Below, in pieces: positions 17,204 to 22,198 of a stretch of DNA of 22,198 bases. Every line of letters begins with the position of its first letter. The stretch's first letter is position 1. The notes beneath the pieces were generated by a model. It searched no databases. It was not told the DNA's origin and saw only the letters and a list, made by a program, of their open reading frames with translations. The stretch spans positions 1 through 22,198 of the forward strand of contig JANDJZ010000534.1 in assembly GCA_027943245.1 (NCBI GenBank). The letters are read 5' to 3'. This stretch comes from Acanthamoeba sp. SK_2022b. Its lineage: Eukaryota > Discosea > Longamoebia > Acanthamoebidae. A program made the translations under genes and the position numbers.

Positions 17204-19633
17204 TCACTCGTGCTTGGCCAGGTGTCCGTTGAGCTTGGCGATGAGGTCGTCGAGGGAGATGGTGCCGTGCCTGACGTTGTCTCTTGTCCTCACGTTGACC
17301 GTCTCGGTATCGATCTCCTCCTTTCCGCACACGAGGATGTAGTTGTACTGGGCCAGCTGCGACTCGCGGATCTTCTTGTCGAGCTTCTTGTCCGAGAGGT
17401 CGCTGTCCACGTAGAAGCCAGCGTCGTGCAGGCGCTGCCTCACCTTCTCCACGTAATCGTTCTGGGCGGCGTCGTTCACGACGGGGATCACGACCACCTG
17501 TCGGGGAGAGAGCCAGAAGGGCCACTTGCCGGCGGTGTGCTCGAGCAGAATGGCCATCATCCTCTCGACGGAGCCGAGGACGGCGCGATGGATGATCACG
17601 GGGCGAGCGAGCTCTCCCTCCTTCTCGCCACCGGCCATGAAGTCCAGCTCGAAGCGAATGGGCAACTGGAAATCGAGCTGGATGGTGGCGCACTGCTGCT
17701 TCCTCCTCAGGGCGTCCTGGATCTTGATGTCGATCTTAGGGCCGTAGAAGGCGCCTGACACAAGCGTCGAGGTCAGCTCATGATGCGGAGGGAGATACTG
17801 GAGAGTGCAGGGGGAGAGGGGACACGCCCGTACCATCGCCAGGGTTGAGCTTCCAGGGCTTGCCGAACTTGTCGAGCACGAGCTTGAGCTGGTTCTCGGC
17901 GTTGTCCCACGTGGTGATCTCGCCGAGGAAGTTCTCCGGGCGGGTGGACAGCTCGAGCGAGAACTCGAACCCAAAGATGCCGTACACGTGCTGCAGGAAA
18001 TCGAGGCACGAGAACACCTCCTGTTCGATCTGGCTGACCGCGCAGAAGATGTGGGCGTCGTCCTGCTGGAACCTGTCGGTGCGCGAGGCGATCATCGCAA
18101 AGGCCTTTTAGCATCATGAATCACTCACCCGAGTTGCAAACAAGACAGCTGCCAAGTAGTAGTATAGTAGCAGCAGTAGTAGAAGAAGAAACACAAGACA
18201 AAGCCGTACCTGCGCACTCGGGTGAGGCCCGTGAGGGCACCGGAAAGCTCGTTGCGGTGGAGGACACCAAAGTCGGCGAAGCGGATAGGAAGCTCGCGGT
18301 AGGACCTGGTCCTGTGCTTGAACATGAGGCAGTGGCCGGGGCAGTTCATGGGCTTCATGGCGAACTGGCGGCCCTCGCATTCAAAGGTAAACATGTTGTC
18401 CTTGTAGTTTTGCCAGTGGCCAGAGGTGAGCCAGAGGTCGGCGTTGTAGACGTTGGGCGTGATCACCTCCTCGAAGCCGCGCTTGCGGTACTCGCTGCGG
18501 ATGAACTCGACGAGACGGTTGTACACGCGAGCGCCGTGGGGCAGCCAGAAGCACGAGCCGGGGCTGAGCGGGTGGAAGAAGAACAGCTCCTGCGCCTTGC
18601 CCAGGTTCTGGTGGTTGCGCTTCTCGGCCTCGATGAGGTCGTTCTTGTAGCGGTCGAGATCCTCCTTGGAGCGGAAGGCGATACCGTACACGCGCTGAAG
18701 GGCGTCGTTGTCCTTGTTGGCCTGCCAGTACGACGACGAGTTGTCCATGACCTCGAGCAGCTTCACGAAGCCGGTGTTGGGCACGTGAGGTCCTCGGCAC
18801 GGGTCGATGAGGTTGCCGCAGCGGTAGACAGTGCAGCTGCCTCCCTCGGGCACCTTATCCTTCAGCATCTGTGTCTTGTAGGGGTTGTGCTTGAACAGCT
18901 CCAGGGCGGTCTCCTTGGGCACCGTGAGGCGATCGAACTGCTGCTTCTCGCGGATGATTTGAGCGATGATCCTGTTGAGATCCTTGAAATCGTCCTTCGA
19001 GACCTTGAGCTCATCGTTGGGCATGCGACCATCGTAGAAGAAGTGATACTTATCACCTTCCTTGCCGGGGGGCCCCACGCACAGCCTAATGCCGTACTTG
19101 CGCTCCAGGGCCTGGCCGAGAATGTGGGCACTAGAATGCCAGAAGACCTTCTGGCCCTCCTCGCTATCCACATTAAGGAGTTCGAGGGTTCCGTCCTGCT
19201 CCAGCGGGCGCCAGGCGTCTACGAGCTGGCCATTTACCTTGGCGGCGACAGTCTCATCGCGAAGCTTCTTCGAGATGCTGGCGGCGATGTCGAGGGGCGT
19301 GGTCTTGCCGGCAACAGCATCAACGATGCGGGCATCGGGAAGAGTAATCTTGATGGGCTGTCCCTCCTCTGTTGGTAGATCATGGCCACAAGAGATGAGA
19401 TTTTACAGTTCTGAAAACAACAATAAGGATCGATTATCGAGCTTCATACCCTGAACCTGAGCGCTTTGCTTCTTCAATTCATCCCAAATGGCAATGCGAT
19501 GCTTGATCCATTCGGGCTCCTCGATCTTGGCGGGCTGGGCCTTCTTCTCCTTCTTGTTACCTCCCTTAGCGGGCTGCTGCTTAGCCTCCGCAGGGGCAGC
19601 CTGCTGAGAAACCTGTTCGGGTGTGCCTTCCAT
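17204..19633 (-). CDS. TARS1: Threonyl-tRNA synthetase
   Basis: Class II aminoacyl-tRNA synthetase that charges tRNA-Thr. Exons: 19633-19450, 19368-18210, 18072-17834, 17754-17204; 2133 nt, 710 aa, similar to other eukaryotic cytosolic ThrRS. A Lys/Gln/Ala-rich N-terminal extension (1-60) is followed by the TGS domain (about 64-125), the SAD editing domain ([17 protein letters not shown] with the HxxxH-type motif, then [14 protein letters not shown]), the class II core with [20 protein letters not shown] (zinc Cys), the motif 2 region [19 protein letters not shown] (zinc His) and [15 protein letters not shown] (zinc His, motif 3), and an HGTP anticodon-binding domain ending in [13 protein letters not shown]. 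All key residues are present. No presequence is evident, so the cytosolic form is most likely, though a dual-targeted form made from an upstream start cannot be excluded. Confidence 0.97.
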
Positions 19634-19834
19634 TGCTGTGGTTGTCAATCGGGAGGAGACTCGACTCACGAAGATGGATGAATTGAATCGGCGGACAAGA
19701 AAACGAAGAAAAGGCAGGCAAAATAAAAAGGCAAAGAACAGGAGCCAAGAAGATTCCCAGAATCAAAAGTGACACCGCGCGGGAAATCAAAAAAGGAAAA
19801 AGGAAAAAGGAAAAAGAAAAACAACGCGTGTCCG

Positions 19835-21385
19835 CTACTTCTTCGTGGCCGTCGCCGACACCCAGTTGGTGTTCTCGGAGACAGTGGGCGGAGGGGTGAA
19901 CTCCTTCTTGGTGAGCCACATCAGCTTGATCTTGGGGTGTTGGTAGTAAGGATCGTGCTGGCTCAGCGGAATCTTTGAGGGCGACCGACACACATGTGCA
20001 CGCATGAGATGGAGATCGTCAACACATCGACCATTGGGGTGTAAGCAGTGACGTACGCTCTCTGTATCAAAGTACTGGTTGACGTGGACGTAAAAGGCGT
20101 GCGCCGACTCTGGGTTGTGCTGCTCGTAGCCCACCAGGATCTTCGTCTTCTCATCCGCCAGTTGGTGCATCGTCTTCAACAGGGTCACCACCTGCAACCA
20201 CACAACCGTGACGCGTCGTGGCAGAGTTGGAAAGAATACAATGGGCCATCACCGATGACAGCGGGCAAGCGGCGCAGCAAGCCTTCACCTGCTTCTCTTT
20301 ATAGATACAATCGGCCGCGATGATCAAGTCAAAATGCGGCAGTCCCTCCATGTCCGCCTCTCTGCCCCTACCGCAGCAATTGGCCCGCACACGTGTCAGC
20401 TTCACAAACGCCCACCAATCAAAATGTGGCCACGAGTGGGCTGGGGCCGATTGTCGACAACTTGGCTCCACGGCCGCGGCCTGTCCCGCGGGCACGTACC
20501 AGTACAGGGTCCTGCACTCGACAGAGCCGCCGCCTTCTTCGATGAGCTTGCGGTTGAGCTCCGAGTTCCGCTTGGTGAACACGAGGATCCACTCCACGTC
20601 GGTCGCGAGGACTTGTGCCCCTGTGTCGCGCACGGGCACCCTCGTGGGTTTCATTCATCTTGCGACCGACGCGTCCATCGAAGACGGCGCGCGCGCCCAC
20701 GTACCGAGCATGCCGGCAGCTATACCGACCGGAGCGCAGCCGCTGCCCAGCTCGAGCACCTTCATCCCTAAGGGGGGGGGGCAATGGTGAGGGTCCACTG
20801 GACTGCTACAGTGGACACACGCTGATGACGCACCGGGACCGAAGCGGCCTTGGTTGTGCAGCTTCTCGAGGTACTTCATCATCACCAGGCTCTGCGCGCG
20901 ACGCACGCGCACAAGCTTGTGTCAGCACGAATCGCTCCGGCTCCGCGTGGAGCAGTTGTGGCGGTGTACCGAATCCCACACGGTGAGGCCCACCGTGTCG
21001 AGCTCGTTGGCGACGTCCTTGGCGAAAGGTGGGAGTGCGAGAGCTTCAGGTTAGAGCGCTCAAGCAAGCCCCAGCGCACATGAGGAGGCCTCGTAGAGGC
21101 ATGTACCTGGTTGATGACCATCCGCTTTCCGTTAATCTCGAAGTAAAAGTCGTCCTCGTAGCGCTCCTTGTCCGACAGCTTGTTGCGTCGCCATGTGAGC
21201 GCCTTGGGGCTTTCTACAGGCGGTTCTTCAGGCGGCAAGTCATCGCCTGCGCCGGCAAACATAAATCAACCGTCACGTCAGATGCTTCAGGTCTTGAAGT
21301 GCCACAAGGGCGTGGCGTTCATACCAGAGTCTTCGAGAGTGGTTTCGCTCAGCTGTGTCGCAACTTCATCAATTGGCGCGTCCAT
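19835..21385 (-). CDS. METTL21-type protein-lysine methyltransferase (Methyltransf_16)
   Basis: Seven-beta-strand SAM-dependent methyltransferase of the group that methylates lysines on chaperones, elongation factors and related proteins; the substrate here is unknown. Nine small exons: 21385-21325, 21246-21107, 21017-20970, 20891-20834, 20767-20705, 20620-20499, 20357-20289, 20191-20057, 19972-19835; 834 nt, 277 aa. Family marks: ELDTVGLTVWDSSLVMMKYL (start of core), VLELGSGCAPVGIAAGMLG (motif I, SAM binding), VLATDVEWIL (acidic end of strand 2), and LIIAADCIYKE, where DCIY is the DxxY motif typical of the group. An acidic N-terminal arm (about 1-50) precedes the core. Which METTL21, METTL22 or FAM86 subgroup it belongs to cannot be told by eye. 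Divergent from MED16. Confidence 0.88.
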
Positions 21386-21490
21386 CGCTAGCTGGCCTCG
21401 TCGGTTTGTCTCACAAAGTTTCTTTTTGTTTTTTGATTTTTTCATTTTGTTTGTTAAAGAAATCAAAATCAAAACAAAACATCAGATCAA
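21386..21490. promoter_or_regulatory. Shared divergent promoter region (METTL21-like / MED16)
   Basis: 105 bp between two divergent start codons. Its middle is a T-rich then A-rich segment (about 21419-21480) with an obvious strand switch from T to A. No canonical TATA box was recognised. Assumes the MED16 start at 21491 is right. Confidence 0.5.
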
Positions 21491-22198
21491 ATGCAGGAGG
21501 TGTGCCGCGTACACCTGGCGCAGTCGAGCGGCCCAAGCACGACATGCCACCGCCACATCAGCACAAAACACATTTGTTCTGAGTTCTTTCAATTTCCTGC
21601 CTACAGGTGCGTCCCCCCGCCCCCACGCCATCCCCGTGTCATCTTCTCTGCTGCACGCACGCGTGGCACACGTGGTTGCCAGCCAAGTGGGCTGATGGTC
21701 GCCCGCGTTGCAGATGTGTTGCTTGGTCTGCCGACAACCTCATCGCCTACTCGGCTGCCGCGGCCAACCTTCAGGCACACGACCCCTCGACGTACGCCAA
21801 CTCGCTCCCCCCCCCACTGTTGTGCGGCCACGCGATGCCCCACCCCAGCTTGTTAACTCGCGCTCACTGCTGGTCGCTGCGCCGATTGCCCGATGCCGCC
21901 TCAGGCCCACGCCGAGCGGTTCGACGCGACAGAAGCTGTACATCGCGAGCGCCAACGTGCCCGAGGAGCGTGCGACCATCGTGACGCCCCACAAGTGGGC
22001 CATCCGGTTCCTCGAGTGGGCGCCCGCCACGCTCGGTGGCCCGCTCCTCCTCTCGGCCGACCACGAGAAGATCTGCATCTGGGAGATGAAGGACAACATC
22101 TCCGAGTGGGGCGACGACGACCCGTCGAGCCGCGCCAAGAAGCCCATCAAGATTCTCGACTTCGAGGGCACCGTGGGCCTAAAGTGGCTCAACGCCGA
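21491..22198 (+). CDS. MED16: Mediator complex subunit 16, WD40 N-terminus (3' truncated)
   Basis: Tail-module subunit of Mediator, which links DNA-bound activators to RNA polymerase II in the nucleus. Exons: 21491-21606, 21714-21791, 21905 to the window end; the gene continues beyond 22198. The phases fit (exon 1 ends two bases into a codon, completed by the first base of exon 2). WD40-like units: CVAWSADNLIAYSAA, then WAIRFLEWAP, LLLSADHEKICIWEM, ISEW and ILDFEGTVGLKWLNAE, which match the order in plant MED16 (SFR6): WD unit, SADADGQIKCW, NSWE and VALSWL. The first ~38 residues, including a Ser/His/Cys-rich stretch, are less certain because a strong acceptor-like sequence (CTTTCAATTTCCTGCCTACAG) ends exactly where the proposed exon 1 ends. 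Confidence 0.8.

Noticed and set aside
18116..19378. 420-codon plus-strand open frame
   Set aside because: It is the exact antisense shadow of the large ThrRS exon, whose motifs are unmistakable.
1..22198. Anti-phage, secondary-metabolite, viral or transposon cassette
   Set aside because: No transposase, integrase, reverse transcriptase, capsid, nuclease system or biosynthetic cluster was recognised on either strand.

Overview
ORGANISM. The window looks like nuclear DNA of a free-living amoebozoan, most likely Acanthamoeba. This is inferred from gene content and style: GC-rich exons with G/C third positions, dense short GT-AG introns (mostly about 50-330 nt), closely packed genes on both strands, four tRNA or tRNA-like genes, and eukaryotic-only proteins (Pol III subunit RPC5, uL13, kaptin, Mediator 16). 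Each multi-exon model below was built by hand; the complete ones sum to a multiple of three across the proposed junctions, which supports them. LAYOUT. 1-979 (+): 3' part of succinyl-CoA ligase alpha. 1188-1260 (+): tRNA-Ala(AGC). 1387-2948 (+): membrane-anchored alpha/beta hydrolase. 2949-3894: gene-free and almost wholly without CpG. 3895-4445 (+): mitochondrial ATPase inhibitor IF1-like protein. 4733-6740 (-): C2 domain, GYPPQ-repeat linker and two EF-hands. 7227-8377 or 8524 (-): DUF1275/YoaK-type membrane protein. 8633-11729 (-): RNA polymerase III subunit RPC5. 11956-12037 (-): tRNA-Ser(CGA). 12235-12995 (-): ribosomal protein uL13 (L13a). 13198-16359 (+): kaptin-like protein (KICSTOR family). 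16490-16560 (+): tRNA-Pro(AGG). 16700-16772 (+): tRNA-like gene with anticodon ATT. 17204-19633 (-): threonyl-tRNA synthetase. 19835-21385 (-): METTL21-type protein methyltransferase. 21491-22198 (+): start of Mediator subunit 16, cut by the window end. HOW IT FITS TOGETHER. There is no operon or defence island. The genes are housekeeping: the TCA cycle and ATP synthase control, translation (tRNAs, ThrRS, uL13), transcription (Pol III, Mediator), nutrient signalling (kaptin) and calcium/membrane binding. Two divergent pairs share short upstream regions: uL13/kaptin (202 bp) and METTL21-like/MED16 (105 bp). MOST UNUSUAL. About 940 bp (2817-3755) contain no CpG at all inside otherwise CpG-rich DNA, overlapping the last exon of the hydrolase gene. 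A well-folded tRNA-like gene carries the rare anticodon ATT. A kaptin orthologue with a long Ser/Pro linker and a C2-GYPPQ-EF-hand protein are also notable. I found no clearly new multi-gene system.
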